NCBI GenBank assembly: GCA_003220685.1
Contig: QHTE01000055.1
Span: forward strand, 158,411 to 222,410
Reading direction: 5' to 3'
DNA: 64,000 bases
Origin: Candidatus Rokuibacteriota bacterium
GTDB taxonomy: Bacteria; Methylomirabilota; Methylomirabilia; Rokubacteriales; CSP1-6
Shown here: positions 26,750-35,639 of the stretch, in pieces
How the letters are laid out: each line of letters begins with the position of its first letter
How positions within the stretch are numbered: the stretch's first letter is position 1
Made by a program: the position numbers and the translations under genes
Notes under the pieces: model-generated
The model's database searches: none
What the model was told of the DNA's origin: nothing
What the model saw: only the letters and a program-made list of their open reading frames with translations

Positions 26750-26753
26750 GCCG

Positions 26754-27749
26754 GTGAAGCTCCTGGTCACGGGCGGAAGCGGCTTCATCGGCTCCAACTT
26801 CATCCGCCATGTCCTCACCACGCACCCGGACGACCGTGTCGTCAACCTCGACAAGCTGACCTACGCGGGGAACCCCGCCAACCTGGCCGACCTCGAGCGC
26901 GATCCGCGCTACACGTTCGTCCAGGGCGACGTCTGCGACGGCAAGATCGTGCGCGACGCGTGCCGCGGAGTCGACGCGATCGTCAATTTCGCCGCCGAGT
27001 CGCACGTCGACCGCTCGCTGATGGAGCCCGACGCGTTCCTCAAGACCGACGTGTTCGGCGTCTTCACCCTGCTCGAGGCGGTGCGTGAGCTGAAGATCGC
27101 GCGTCTCCTGCACATCAGCACTGACGAGGTGTACGGCTCGGTCGAGCGCGGCTCGTCGCGCGAGAGCGATCCGGTGCGGCCCTCCAATCCGTACTCGGCC
27201 TCCAAGGCCGGCGGCGATCTGCTGGCGCTGGCCTACTGGCACACCCACCGCGTGCCCGTCGTGATCACGCGCTCGTCGAACAACTTCGGGCCTTATCAGT
27301 ACCCGGAGAAGGTCATCCCGCTCTTCGTGACGAACGCACTCGACGACCAGCCGCTGCCGCTCTACGGCGACGGCCGCAACGTGCGCGACTGGCTCTACGT
27401 CCTGGACAACTGCGCGGGCATCGACCTGGTGCTCCGCAAGGGCGCCGACGGCGAGGTCTACAACATCGGCGGCGGTCACGAGGTCGAGAACGTCGTCCTC
27501 ACGCGCCAGATCCTCCAGCTCACCGGCCGGCCCGAGACCCTGATCCGGCCCGTGAAGGATCGCCCCGGCCACGACCGGCGCTACTCCGTCGACTCGAAGA
27601 AGGTCCACCAGCTCGGCTGGACGCCGCGGCATCGTTTCGGCGACGCCCTGCGGGCGACCGTGGAGTGGTATAAAGGCCACGAAGCGTGGTGGCGCCCGCT
27701 CAAGTCCGGCGAGTTCCGCGCGTACTACGAACGACAGTACGGCCTCTGA
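26754..27749 (+). CDS. rmlB: dTDP-glucose 4,6-dehydratase
   Basis: A 331-residue extended SDR enzyme that converts dTDP-glucose to dTDP-4-keto-6-deoxyglucose. The NAD motif TGGSGFIGSNFIRH, NLDKLTYAGNPANL, the catalytic STDEVYG and the YxxxK pair in NPYSASKAGGD are all present. The region RSSNNFGPYQYPEK is diagnostic. It starts at GTG 26754, four bases after the preceding stop, in an operon with rmlA. Together they support synthesis of a deoxy sugar for cell-surface glycans. Confidence 0.93.
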   Translation: MKLLVTGGSGFIGSNFIRHVLTTHPDDRVVNLDKLTYAGNPANLADLERDPRYTFVQGDVCDGKIVRDACRGVDAIVNFAAESHVDRSLMEPDAFLKTDVFGVFTLLEAVRELKIARLLHISTDEVYGSVERGSSRESDPVRPSNPYSASKAGGDLLALAYWHTHRVPVVITRSSNNFGPYQYPEKVIPLFVTNALDDQPLPLYGDGRNVRDWLYVLDNCAGIDLVLRKGADGEVYNIGGGHEVENVVLTRQILQLTGRPETLIRPVKDRPGHDRRYSVDSKKVHQLGWTPRHRFGDALRATVEWYKGHEAWWRPLKSGEFRAYYERQYGL

Positions 27750-27762
27750 ATGGAGAGGTTCC

Positions 27763-28776
27763 ATGAAGCGAGTCGTGACCTTGACCCTGGCGACGCTTCT
27801 GCTGACTCCGGCCATTGTGCCGGGCGCGCCGACCTCGGCTCCGGATCGACGACTCAATCCCGGCGAGGTCTCCGCCCTGCCGTCGTTCGTCCAGCGGGTC
27901 GAGCCCGCGATCGTCGGGCTGCGCGTGCGCAACGCCGAGAGCGCCGCCTCGTCGGCCCGGCTCGGCAGCCGTCGCTTCGGGAGTGCCGTCATCTTCGACA
28001 CGCGCGGCTACGCGCTCACGGTGAGCTACCTGCTGCTGGACGCGGTCGAGATCGAGGCGCGCGGCCGCGACGGACGCGCCGTGTCGGCCCAGGTGGTCGG
28101 CTTCGATCTCGACTCCGGACTCGGGGTCGTGAAGCTCGAAGGCCCCGGACCGTGGCCCGTCGCGACGCTCGGCGATTCGCGCGCGATGGCCGAGGGGGCG
28201 CGGACCGGGACCGTCGGCGTCGACGAGGACAACGACCTGGTCCAGGTGACGGGCACCGTGAACGCCGTCAGGAGGTTTTCGGCCTACTGGGAGTACATGC
28301 TCGACCGGGCGATCATCGTGGCTCCGGCGAGCCCGCACTGGGGCGGCAGCGCCGTCGTGAACGATCGGGGTGAGCTGATCGGGATCGCGTCGCTCCGGCT
28401 CGGCGAGGCCCCGCACGTGAACCTGGCGATCCCCATCGAGAAGTTCGTGCCGGTGAAGGACGAGCTGATCGAGTCGGGCCGCATCGCGAGTCGTCCGCCG
28501 CGCCCGTGGCTCGGCCTCTACACCATCTCGATGCCGGCCGGCCTCTTCGTCAGCGAGCTCTCGCCGGTCGGGCCGGCCTCGCGCGCCGGCTTCCAGCAGG
28601 GCGATCGAATCCTGAAGGTCAACGGCGTCGCCGTCGCCTCCCAGGAGGAGTTCTACGAGCAGCTCTGGTCCCGGCGTGCCGGCGATCTCATCGAGCTCAG
28701 CGTCCAGCGCGACAACCAGGTGCGCACCATCTCGGTGCCCTCGGTCGATCGACACCACCTCTTTCAGATCCGGTAG
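27763..28776 (+). CDS. HtrA-like pseudoprotease with PDZ domain, exported
   Basis: A 337-residue protein with a Sec signal peptide (VVTLTLATLLLTPAIVPGAP), a trypsin-like domain and a C-terminal PDZ domain (about residues 245-330). Aligned with the intact HtrA at 21481, all three catalytic positions are changed. TNAHVV has become TVSYLL (His to Tyr89), VDLALL has become SGLGVV (Asp to Gly119), and the NSGGP nucleophile loop reads PHWGGSAVV without Ser. The scaffold is otherwise well kept (LGDSRAMAEG, LAIPIEKFVP), so it is probably a folded, non-proteolytic binding or scaffold protein rather than a decaying gene. It follows rmlB by 13 bases, perhaps in the same transcript. Confidence 0.75.
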   Translation: MKRVVTLTLATLLLTPAIVPGAPTSAPDRRLNPGEVSALPSFVQRVEPAIVGLRVRNAESAASSARLGSRRFGSAVIFDTRGYALTVSYLLLDAVEIEARGRDGRAVSAQVVGFDLDSGLGVVKLEGPGPWPVATLGDSRAMAEGARTGTVGVDEDNDLVQVTGTVNAVRRFSAYWEYMLDRAIIVAPASPHWGGSAVVNDRGELIGIASLRLGEAPHVNLAIPIEKFVPVKDELIESGRIASRPPRPWLGLYTISMPAGLFVSELSPVGPASRAGFQQGDRILKVNGVAVASQEEFYEQLWSRRAGDLIELSVQRDNQVRTISVPSVDRHHLFQIR

Positions 28777-28827
28777 ACCCGCCGCGCCGCGGGCTCGGAC
28801 CTGAGCGTTCCGGCCGCGCCGGTGGGG

Positions 28828-28833
28828 TAGACT
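28828..28833 (+). promoter_or_regulatory. -10 box of the HD-domain gene, probably leaderless
   Basis: TAGACT ends 7 bases before the ATG at 28841. There is no Shine-Dalgarno sequence in between. The -35 region is weak. Confidence 0.4.
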
Positions 28834-28840
28834 CTCTCCG

Positions 28841-30244
28841 ATGAAGAACGCCGAGGGACCCTATCAGGGGCGCGGCCTCATCGCCGACCCCATCCACCAA
28901 TACATCCTCTATACGCGTCCGGGCGGCATCCCCGGCGAGGCGACCGAGCAGGACCTGATCGACACCTCGTGGATGCAACGGCTGCGCCGCGTGCCCCAGC
29001 TACAGTCGGCGCGCTGGGTCTATCCGGCGGCCGAGCACAGCCGCTTCCAGCACTCGCTCGGCGCGATGCACCTGGCCGGGCGGCTCGCCCAGCAGCTCTA
29101 TCCGTCGCTCCGCTCGGTCTTTCCAGACGCGCCGTCGGCGCCGCTGATCGAGGAGCTCCTGCGCACCGCGGGACTGCTCCACGACATCGGCCACGGCCCC
29201 TTCGGCCACTTCTTCGACGACAACTTCCTGGTCGACTACGATCTGACCCACGAGCTGGTCGGCCAGCGCATCATCCGCGAAGAGCTCGCCGATCTGCTCC
29301 GCGGCCTCCGGCGGAGCCCGAGCGGCGCGTTCGACGCCGGCGAGGTCATCGACCCGGAGTGGATCTGCTACCTGATGGGCAAGAGCTACACGCAGCCGCT
29401 GACGTCGCACCCGCGGTGGCTGCCGCACCTCAAACCGCTGCTCTCCGGGGTCTTCACCGCGGACAACATGGACTACGTGCTCCGCGACTCCTACATGTGC
29501 GGCGTCGCGATCGGGCCGATCGACATCGACCGCATCATCTATTATTCGTTCTTCTCGGAGAAGGGGCTCACGCTCGACCGGGCCGGCCTGCAGGCCTTCA
29601 CGATGTTCCTGAACGCCCGCTTCTACATGTACACGAACGTCTACTACCACCGCACGACGCGCGGGATCGACCTGCACCTCAAGGAGATCTTCCGCGACAC
29701 CATGCGGATCGCCTTCCCATACGACCTCCGGAAAGAGCTGCACCCGTATCTGCACCTGACCGAGTGGACCCTGCTCGAGGACGTCGGACGATGGCACGAC
29801 GCCGAGGACCACGATCGGCGGCGGCTGGGCGCCGAGTGGCGATACATCCTGGACCGCAAGCTCAAGTGGCGGATGTCCAGCGAAGAGGTGCTCGATCAGT
29901 TCGAGACGCGCAAGGGCCAGGGATTCCTCGACGTCGAGACGGTGAAGAAGCGCGTGCGCATGTACCTGCCGTCGGCGCTGCGCGAAATCCCGTTCGAGAT
30001 CGACATGGCGCTGCAGGATCCGCGGCCGCTGAACCCGCTCAAGATGGGCGACCGGCAGATCTACGTGTACGACTCCTCCAAGCGCGTCTCCGAGGAGCCG
30101 CTCACCGAGATCTTGAAGTACCTGCCGGGCAAGGTCGCGCAGTGCCGGATCTTCGCGATGTCCCACGAGCACGACCTCGAGCTGGCGCGGGCGCTCCGGC
30201 GCGCGCTGAGCGAGGAGCCGCCCTCCATTCTGACGAACGTCTGA
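28841..30244 (+). CDS. HD-domain phosphohydrolase (SAMHD1/dNTPase-like)
   Basis: A 467-residue cytoplasmic HD protein. The metal-binding set is clear: a His in EHSRFQHSLGAMHLA, the HD pair in LLHDIGHGPFGHFFD and the last Asp in DNMDYVLRDSYMCG. This spacing is that of the SAMHD1/YdhJ-like group, which hydrolyses dNTPs or related nucleotides. The C-terminal 200 residues are the helical extension of that group. The following membrane-protein gene overlaps its stop by one base (TGATG). dNTP hydrolysis is the family inference; the substrate is not shown by sequence. Confidence 0.82.
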   Translation: MKNAEGPYQGRGLIADPIHQYILYTRPGGIPGEATEQDLIDTSWMQRLRRVPQLQSARWVYPAAEHSRFQHSLGAMHLAGRLAQQLYPSLRSVFPDAPSAPLIEELLRTAGLLHDIGHGPFGHFFDDNFLVDYDLTHELVGQRIIREELADLLRGLRRSPSGAFDAGEVIDPEWICYLMGKSYTQPLTSHPRWLPHLKPLLSGVFTADNMDYVLRDSYMCGVAIGPIDIDRIIYYSFFSEKGLTLDRAGLQAFTMFLNARFYMYTNVYYHRTTRGIDLHLKEIFRDTMRIAFPYDLRKELHPYLHLTEWTLLEDVGRWHDAEDHDRRRLGAEWRYILDRKLKWRMSSEEVLDQFETRKGQGFLDVETVKKRVRMYLPSALREIPFEIDMALQDPRPLNPLKMGDRQIYVYDSSKRVSEEPLTEILKYLPGKVAQCRIFAMSHEHDLELARALRRALSEEPPSILTNV

Positions 30245-30750
30245 TGACCGACCGCCTGTACTGGCCGAGCTGGTTTCTGGCGGCCCTCCTGACCGGGATC
30301 GTCGGCGGCTTCATGCTCGGCCACGCGCTCATTCTGGCCCAGTTCCTGAACTGGCTGCTTCTCTCGGGAGTGCCGGCGCTGAGCGAGGCCTATCCGACGT
30401 TCCGCGGGTCGGCCGGACGGTCAGGGCTCGACGCGTACTACGCGGTGGCGGGGCTCCAGGTGGTCGGGACCAGCGTGTTCCTGCTGGTGTCGCTCGCCGC
30501 CCGGCGGCATCGGACGGCGGCGCTCGTGGCGGGTGTCGCCGGCGTACTCTGGATCGCGATCCACTATGCGTCGGGATTCGGGGCGCTCGAGGGGAGCGTG
30601 CTCCGGAGCGCGGGCCCGGTGGACCGGGACGTCGCGGGCCGGTTCGTCGGCTGGAACGTGCCGATCCATGTCTTTCACGCCGTGATCCTGGCGGTGGCGT
30701 TGGGGGCGCTGCTCTCGGTGCCCCTGGCGGCGCTGCGTCGCCGACGCTGA
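30244..30750 (+). CDS. Small integral membrane protein, unknown function
   Basis: A 168-residue protein with about four hydrophobic segments: FLAALLTGIVGGFMLGHALIL, AVAGLQVVGTSVFLLVSLAA, AALVAGVAGVLWIAIHYASG and VFHAVILAVALGALLSVPLA. I do not recognise the family. It may be a DUF-type inner-membrane protein. The ATG shares a base with the stop of the HD phosphohydrolase gene, so the two are translationally coupled. The C-terminus is Arg rich and likely cytoplasmic. No catalytic motif is visible. Confidence 0.6.
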   Translation: MTDRLYWPSWFLAALLTGIVGGFMLGHALILAQFLNWLLLSGVPALSEAYPTFRGSAGRSGLDAYYAVAGLQVVGTSVFLLVSLAARRHRTAALVAGVAGVLWIAIHYASGFGALEGSVLRSAGPVDRDVAGRFVGWNVPIHVFHAVILAVALGALLSVPLAALRRRR

Positions 30751-30763
30751 GGGAGAGTCAGGG

Positions 30764-31936
30764 ATGGAGAAGTTTCGGGGCGTCGATTACTACGCGACCG
30801 AGGGTCTGCTGTCTGAAGAAGAGCGCATGGTCCGCGACGCGGTCCGCGACTGGGTCGAGGCGGAGTTCCTGCCGCTGGTCACCGAGCACCACCGAGCCGG
30901 TACGTTTCCGGTCGAGCTCATCCCCGAGCTCGGCGAGCTCGGCGTGTTCGGCGCGACGCTCAAGGGCTACGGCTGCGCGGGGCTCAGCAACGTCGCCTAC
31001 GGGCTGATCATGCAGGAGCTCGAGCGCGGCGACTCCGGCCTGCGCTCGGCCGCGTCGGTGCAGAGCGGGCTCGTGATGTACCCGATCTACACCTACGGCT
31101 CCGAGGCGCAGAAGGACCGGTGGCTGCCCGCGATGGCGCGCGGCGAGAAGGTCGGCTGCTTCGGCCTCACCGAACCCGACCACGGCTCCGACCCGGGCGG
31201 GATGAAGACGCGCGCGAAGCGCCAGGGCGACAGCTACGTCCTGAACGGCACGAAGCTCTGGATCACCAACGGCTCGATCGCTGACGTCGCGGTGGTGTGG
31301 GCGAAGGAGGACGACGGCGAGATCTACGGCTATCTGGTCGAGCGGGGGACGCCGGGATTCTCGACGCTCGACATCCACGGCAAGTTCTCGATGCGCGCCT
31401 CGATCACGTCCGAGCTCTCGTTCCAGGACTGTAAGATACCGCTCGCGAACAAGTTTCCGAACGTGAAGGGGCTGCGCGGCCCGCTCGGCTGTCTCAACCA
31501 GGCGCGGTACGGCATCGCGTGGGGCGCCGTCGGCGCCGCGATGGCCTGTTACGACTGGGCGCTGCAGTACGCGCAGCAGCGGATCCAGTTCGGCAAGCCG
31601 ATCGCGACCTTCCAGCTCGTGCAGCAGAAGCTCGTCTGGATGATCACCGAGATCACCAAGGCGCAGCTCCTGTGCCTGCAGCTCGGCCGGTTGAAGGACG
31701 CGGGCCAGGTTCGCGCGCAGCAGGTCTCGATGGCCAAGATGAACAACGTGCAGATCGCGCTCGACGCGGCGCGGCTCGCGCGCGACATCCTGGGCGCCGC
31801 CGGAATCGTCGACGAGCACCCGGTGATCCGCCACATGATGAATCTGGAGACGGTCAACACGTACGAAGGCACGCACGACATCCACACCCTCATCATCGGC
31901 CGGGACATCACGGGTCTCGACGCGTTCGGGATGTGA
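30764..31936 (+). CDS. gcdH: Glutaryl-CoA dehydrogenase-type acyl-CoA dehydrogenase
   Basis: A 390-residue flavoenzyme. The segment SVQSGLVMYPIYTYGSEAQK closely matches glutaryl-CoA dehydrogenases, as do CFGLTEPDHGSDPGGM (FAD-binding) and the catalytic-base region NTYEGTHDIHTLIIGR. These enzymes dehydrogenate and decarboxylate glutaryl-CoA to crotonyl-CoA in lysine, tryptophan and aromatic breakdown. AGGGAGAG precedes the ATG. Whether decarboxylation occurs is family inference. The CoA transferase at 39145 and enoyl-CoA hydratase at 11756 could act before and after it. Confidence 0.85.
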   Translation: MEKFRGVDYYATEGLLSEEERMVRDAVRDWVEAEFLPLVTEHHRAGTFPVELIPELGELGVFGATLKGYGCAGLSNVAYGLIMQELERGDSGLRSAASVQSGLVMYPIYTYGSEAQKDRWLPAMARGEKVGCFGLTEPDHGSDPGGMKTRAKRQGDSYVLNGTKLWITNGSIADVAVVWAKEDDGEIYGYLVERGTPGFSTLDIHGKFSMRASITSELSFQDCKIPLANKFPNVKGLRGPLGCLNQARYGIAWGAVGAAMACYDWALQYAQQRIQFGKPIATFQLVQQKLVWMITEITKAQLLCLQLGRLKDAGQVRAQQVSMAKMNNVQIALDAARLARDILGAAGIVDEHPVIRHMMNLETVNTYEGTHDIHTLIIGRDITGLDAFGM

Positions 31937-31990
31937 GCAGCGGCGCCGGACTCCGGCCGAGGCGCGGCTAAACCGTACAGGGGGGGTCTC

Positions 31991-32827
31991 ATGCGAGTGC
32001 TGATTGCGGACGACGACGCGGATGTCCGGGAGGTGCTCGTGGAGTCCTTTCGGGACGCCGGGTTCGACGTCCTCCAGGCGGCGAACGGGCTCGAGGCCCT
32101 GCTCTGCGTCAAGCGCGACCGGCCCGACGCCGTCGTGCTCGACCTGATGATGCCGCGCCTGGGCGGCGTCGAGGCCCTCAAGCGGATCCACGCCTTCAAT
32201 CCCGGTATCAGGGCGCTCGTCGTGACGGGAGCCATCGACACCGAACTCCATCGCCAGGCCACCCTGGCCGGCGCTGCCGGGGTCTTCGCGAAGCCGGTAT
32301 CCGCGGCCACATTGGTCGCCGCGCTCGCCGGCCCATCGCCCACGCCGGCTTCCCGGCCCGCGGCGCCGGCGCCGGCTCCCCAGCCCGCGGCGCCGGCGCC
32401 CGCGGCCCCCATCGCGACCGGCGGCGCGCAGGCGGGCCGCGTCCTCGTCGTCGACGACAACCCCGAGGTGCGGGCGATGCTCGCGGACGTGCTGACCTCG
32501 CTCGGCTACACGACCCGCACGGCGGCGGACGGCGCCACGGCGGTGCGCGCGGTGCTCACCGAGGCGCCCGACGTCGTGCTGCTCGACGTCTACATGCCCG
32601 GGCTCAGCGGGGTGGGCGCGCTGCCGACGATCGTCGCGCTCGCGCCCAACGCGAAGGTGATCATGATCAGCGGTGCGGCGAACGAGGACGTGCTCAAGCG
32701 GTCGCTCGCGTTCGGCGCCCACGACTACGTGACGAAGCCGTTCGAGATCTCGAGCTTGTCGCGCGCCCTCGAGACGGCTCTCGCGATGCGACGGCTGGAG
32801 TCGGGCCCAGGACAAGGCGGCCGATAA
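31991..32827 (+). CDS. Response regulator with two receiver domains and no output domain
   Basis: A 278-residue protein: REC1 (about residues 1-115) and REC2 (about 150-270), joined by an Ala/Pro linker. REC1 has the acidic pair in LIADDDAD, the phosphoacceptor Asp in VVLDLMMPR, Thr in VVTGA and Lys in FAKPV. REC2 has VVDDNPE, VVLLDVYMPG, MISGA and VTKPFE. Both sites look active. Without DNA-binding or enzymatic output it probably acts by protein contact or as a phosphorelay sink, like CheY-type proteins. A G-rich tract precedes the ATG. No histidine kinase is nearby. Confidence 0.85.
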   Translation: MRVLIADDDADVREVLVESFRDAGFDVLQAANGLEALLCVKRDRPDAVVLDLMMPRLGGVEALKRIHAFNPGIRALVVTGAIDTELHRQATLAGAAGVFAKPVSAATLVAALAGPSPTPASRPAAPAPAPQPAAPAPAAPIATGGAQAGRVLVVDDNPEVRAMLADVLTSLGYTTRTAADGATAVRAVLTEAPDVVLLDVYMPGLSGVGALPTIVALAPNAKVIMISGAANEDVLKRSLAFGAHDYVTKPFEISSLSRALETALAMRRLESGPGQGGR

Positions 32828-32837
32828 AGGCCGCCTT
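32814..32837. terminator. Terminator-like hairpin between convergent genes
   Basis: A perfect 9-bp stem (AAGGCGGCC 32814-32822 with GGCCGCCTT 32829-32837) and a 6-nt loop that contains the response-regulator stop codon. No U tract follows, but the A/T ends and the convergent position suggest transcription termination in both directions. Confidence 0.5.
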
Positions 32838-32875
32838 AGAGCAGCGACAGCAGCAGGGCAGGGACAGGAGCGACG

Positions 32876-33478
32876 CTAGAGCCCGGTAGTCGGCGGCGTG
32901 GAATCGGGGTTGTAGATCGGGCCGCCGCTGTCGCGATACCCGCGCAGCAGGCGGGCCGCTTCGGCGCGGCGGATGCCGCGCACTGTCTGCACGCCGTGCG
33001 CGGCGATGTACGCGTAGGACTCGGCGAAGACGGGACCCTCCTCGAAGCCCACTGCCATCGCGTCTTCGCGCTCGGCGCCGATGACCAGCCGGGTGACTCC
33101 GCTCCAGAGGGTCGCGCCCAGGCACATCGCGCACGGCTCGCAGCTCGTGAACAGTTCGTGCTCGGGGCGCCCGGGTGAGCGGAGCGTGAACGACCCTACG
33201 CGCTGCTGCGCGAACATCAGCGCGATCATCTCGGCGTGCAGGACGCAGTTCGCGGCCTCGACGACGCGATTGACGCCGGCCGCCACGACCTTGCCCGAGC
33301 CGATCTCGAACACCGCCGCGCCGAAGGGCCCGCCGTCGCCGCGCGCGATGTTCTCTTCGGCCAGCCGGATGACCAGCGCCATCTTGTCCTGGTCGTCGCG
33401 GAAGGCTCGGCCGGGGACGGCGGCCTCAGCGACCCACGCGGGGAGGTCGATGACGAGACGAGCGCCCTCGGCGGTCAC
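32876..33478 (-). CDS. Nucleoside/guanine-type deaminase (CMP/dCMP deaminase fold)
   Basis: A 200-residue zinc-dependent deaminase. The zinc and proton-shuttle motifs are HAEMIAL and CEPCAMCLGATLW, as in guanine deaminase and related tRNA/nucleoside deaminases. FGAAVFEIGSGKVVAAGVNRV is the typical first strand pair. The GTG at 33478 is chosen because conserved sequence begins soon after. The open frame runs further, to 33622, but that part overlaps the divergent MFS start. The exact base or nucleoside is not determinable; it is probably a salvage enzyme. It converges with the double receiver gene. Confidence 0.8.
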   Translation of the reverse strand: MTAEGARLVIDLPAWVAEAAVPGRAFRDDQDKMALVIRLAEENIARGDGGPFGAAVFEIGSGKVVAAGVNRVVEAANCVLHAEMIALMFAQQRVGSFTLRSPGRPEHELFTSCEPCAMCLGATLWSGVTRLVIGAEREDAMAVGFEEGPVFAESYAYIAAHGVQTVRGIRRAEAARLLRGYRDSGGPIYNPDSTPPTTGL

Positions 33479-33564
33479 GGTCGGGAGGAGATGAGACCGA
33501 GCGCGCGAATCGTCAGTCGCTCGGACGATGCGACCATCACCGAGTAGTGTAACATTGGGAGGCC

Positions 33565-34794
33565 ATGGCGGATTCCGAGCCGGTGATCTACAGTGCGCCC
33601 GTCGCTCCGGCCCTGCTCGCATCGACCGCGCAGCGCATTCGGCCCAACACGAAGCTGATCGCGCTCCTGTCGGTCGGCCACTTCGTGGTCGATCTGAACC
33701 AGGGATGCCTGCCGGCGATGCTGCCGTTCTTGAAGTCGGCCCACCAGCTATCGTACGCCGCGGTGGCGACGATCGTGCTCGCGGCGAACGTGGCCTCGTC
33801 GATCGTGCAGCCGCTGTTTGGCTACTTCGCCGATCGGACGGCGCGGCGTTGGATGCTGCCTGCCTCGGTGCTCCTGACGGGCGGCGGCTTCGCGCTGATG
33901 GGCCTGGCGCCGGGCTTCACGGCGTTGCTGGCTCTCGTCGTGGCCATGGGCCTCGGCGTCGCCGCTTATCATCCCGAGGCGTACAAGACCGCCACCAGCG
34001 TGGCGGGCGAGAAGAAGGCGACCGCGCTCTCCTGGTTCTCGCTGGGCGGCAACGTCGGCATCGCGCTCGGTCCGCCGGTGATCACGGCCCTCGTCACCGT
34101 CGTCGGGGTGATGGGAAGCCTCGGGCTGCTGCTCCCCACGCTCGTCGCGACGATGCTCTTGCTCGCGGTGCTGCCCGCGTTCTCGCCGACCCCCGCATCC
34201 CGGGCCGCCGCCGCGGCCGCCGCCCGCGGCGTCAACATGCCGCGCGCGATGGCCCTGCTGATCCTGGTCGTCACGATTCGCTCGTGGACAACGCTCGGCT
34301 TCACGACGTTCGTGCCGTTCTACTACATCGACACGCTCGGAGCGGACCCGCGACTCGTCGGGCCGCTGCTCTTCGTTTTCCTGGGCGCGGGCGCGGCCGG
34401 CACCGTCATCGCCGGGCCGCTCGCCGATCGCTGGGGCTCCCGCGCCTTCATGCAATGGGTTCTCCTCGCCGCGCTGCCGTTCGGCGTGCTCTTTTTGCTG
34501 GTGCGCGGCGCTCTCGCGTTCGTCATGCTCGGAATCTTTGGCGCGCTCCTGACCTCGAGCTTCACGGTGTCCGTGGTGCTTGGACAGGCGTACCTGCCGC
34601 GTAACGCGGGAACGGCCTCGGGCCTGATCGTCGGCTTCGCGATCGGCGCCGGCGGCTTGGGCGTGACCGCGCTCGGCTGGGTCGCGGACCGCTACGGGTT
34701 ACCGTCGGCTCTCTGGATCAGCGCCCTGATGCCCCTGCTGGCGTTCGCGACGGCGCGGCTCCTGCCCGCGCAACGAGTCCACGAAGCAAGGTGA
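33565..34794 (+). CDS. MFS transporter, fosmidomycin-resistance (Fsr) family
   Basis: A 409-residue inner-membrane protein with about 12 hydrophobic segments. VGHFVVDLNQGCLPAMLPF at the first helix and the FGYFADRTARRW loop between helices 2 and 3 are typical of Fsr-like efflux pumps. AYHPEAYKTATSVAGEKK and ISALMPL-type later helices also fit. GGGAGG precedes the ATG. It exports a small hydrophilic or drug-like compound by proton antiport; the substrate is unknown. The stop overlaps the GTG start of trmI (GTGA), an unusual pairing of an exporter with a tRNA-modifying enzyme. Confidence 0.85.
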   Translation: MADSEPVIYSAPVAPALLASTAQRIRPNTKLIALLSVGHFVVDLNQGCLPAMLPFLKSAHQLSYAAVATIVLAANVASSIVQPLFGYFADRTARRWMLPASVLLTGGGFALMGLAPGFTALLALVVAMGLGVAAYHPEAYKTATSVAGEKKATALSWFSLGGNVGIALGPPVITALVTVVGVMGSLGLLLPTLVATMLLLAVLPAFSPTPASRAAAAAAARGVNMPRAMALLILVVTIRSWTTLGFTTFVPFYYIDTLGADPRLVGPLLFVFLGAGAAGTVIAGPLADRWGSRAFMQWVLLAALPFGVLFLLVRGALAFVMLGIFGALLTSSFTVSVVLGQAYLPRNAGTASGLIVGFAIGAGGLGVTALGWVADRYGLPSALWISALMPLLAFATARLLPAQRVHEAR

Positions 34795-35639
34795 ACGACG
34801 GGCTTCCGTTCCAGGATGGCGAGCAGGTCCTGCTCACCGATCAGCGCGGCAAGCGGCACCTGATCTTTCTGCGCAAGTCGGAGACCTTCCACTCCGACCG
34901 TGGCTGGCCACCGCACGACGCGATCATCGGCCAGCCCGAGGGCAGCTGGGTCCGCAGCTCGATGGGGCTGCGCTACCTCGCCCTGCGCCCGACGCTCGCC
35001 GAGTACGTGCTGGAGATGCCCCGCGGCGCCCAGGTCATCTATCCCAAGGATCTAGCGATGATCCTCTTCTGGGCCGACGTCTACCCCGGGTGCCGCGTGC
35101 TCGAGGCCGGCACCGGCTCGGGCGCCCTGACCCTGGCGCTCCTGCGCGCGGTCGGCCCCGACGGCCGAGTCATCACCTACGAGCAGCGCGACGAGTTCGC
35201 GCGCCGCGCGCTGGCGAACATCCACATGCGTCTGGGCGAGGTCGCCAGTCTCATGGTCCGGCTGCGGCCGGTCGAGGACGGCCTGCCCGACGAGGACCCG
35301 GTCGACCGGATCGTGTTCGACCTGCCCGAGCCCTGGAAGCTCACCGCGCTCGTCGCGCGGGCGCTGCGGCCGGGCGGGATCTTCCTCTGCTACGTGCCGA
35401 CGATCGTGCAGTCGCAGCAGATCGCCGAGGCGCTCCAGCGCGAGCGGCACTGGGCGCTCGTCGAGACCTTCGAGACCCTGTACCGGCCGTGGAACATCGA
35501 AGGCCAGTCGGTGCGACCGTTCCACCGCATGGTCGCCCACACCGGATTCATCACGGTCGCGCGGCGGGTCGTGCCGGAAGAGAGCGGCGCGCCCGCCGCG
35601 CGGCTCAGCCGTCACCAGCCCGACGACGGAGAGCGCTGA
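34791..35639 (+). CDS. trmI: tRNA (adenine-58-N1)-methyltransferase
   Basis: A 282-residue SAM-dependent methyltransferase that modifies A58 in the T-loop of tRNA. The N-terminal beta domain (LLTDQRGKRHLIFLRKSETFHSD) is followed by QVIYPKDLAMILFWADV and the SAM motif VLEAGTGSGALTLALLRAV. The catalytic region is RIVFDLPEPWK. Length and order match bacterial TrmI. The GTG start overlaps the MFS stop (GTGA) and its own stop overlaps the next start (TGATG), so it sits in a tightly coupled operon with the exporter and the PpiD-like foldase. Confidence 0.9.
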   Translation: MNDGLPFQDGEQVLLTDQRGKRHLIFLRKSETFHSDRGWPPHDAIIGQPEGSWVRSSMGLRYLALRPTLAEYVLEMPRGAQVIYPKDLAMILFWADVYPGCRVLEAGTGSGALTLALLRAVGPDGRVITYEQRDEFARRALANIHMRLGEVASLMVRLRPVEDGLPDEDPVDRIVFDLPEPWKLTALVARALRPGGIFLCYVPTIVQSQQIAEALQRERHWALVETFETLYRPWNIEGQSVRPFHRMVAHTGFITVARRVVPEESGAPAARLSRHQPDDGER

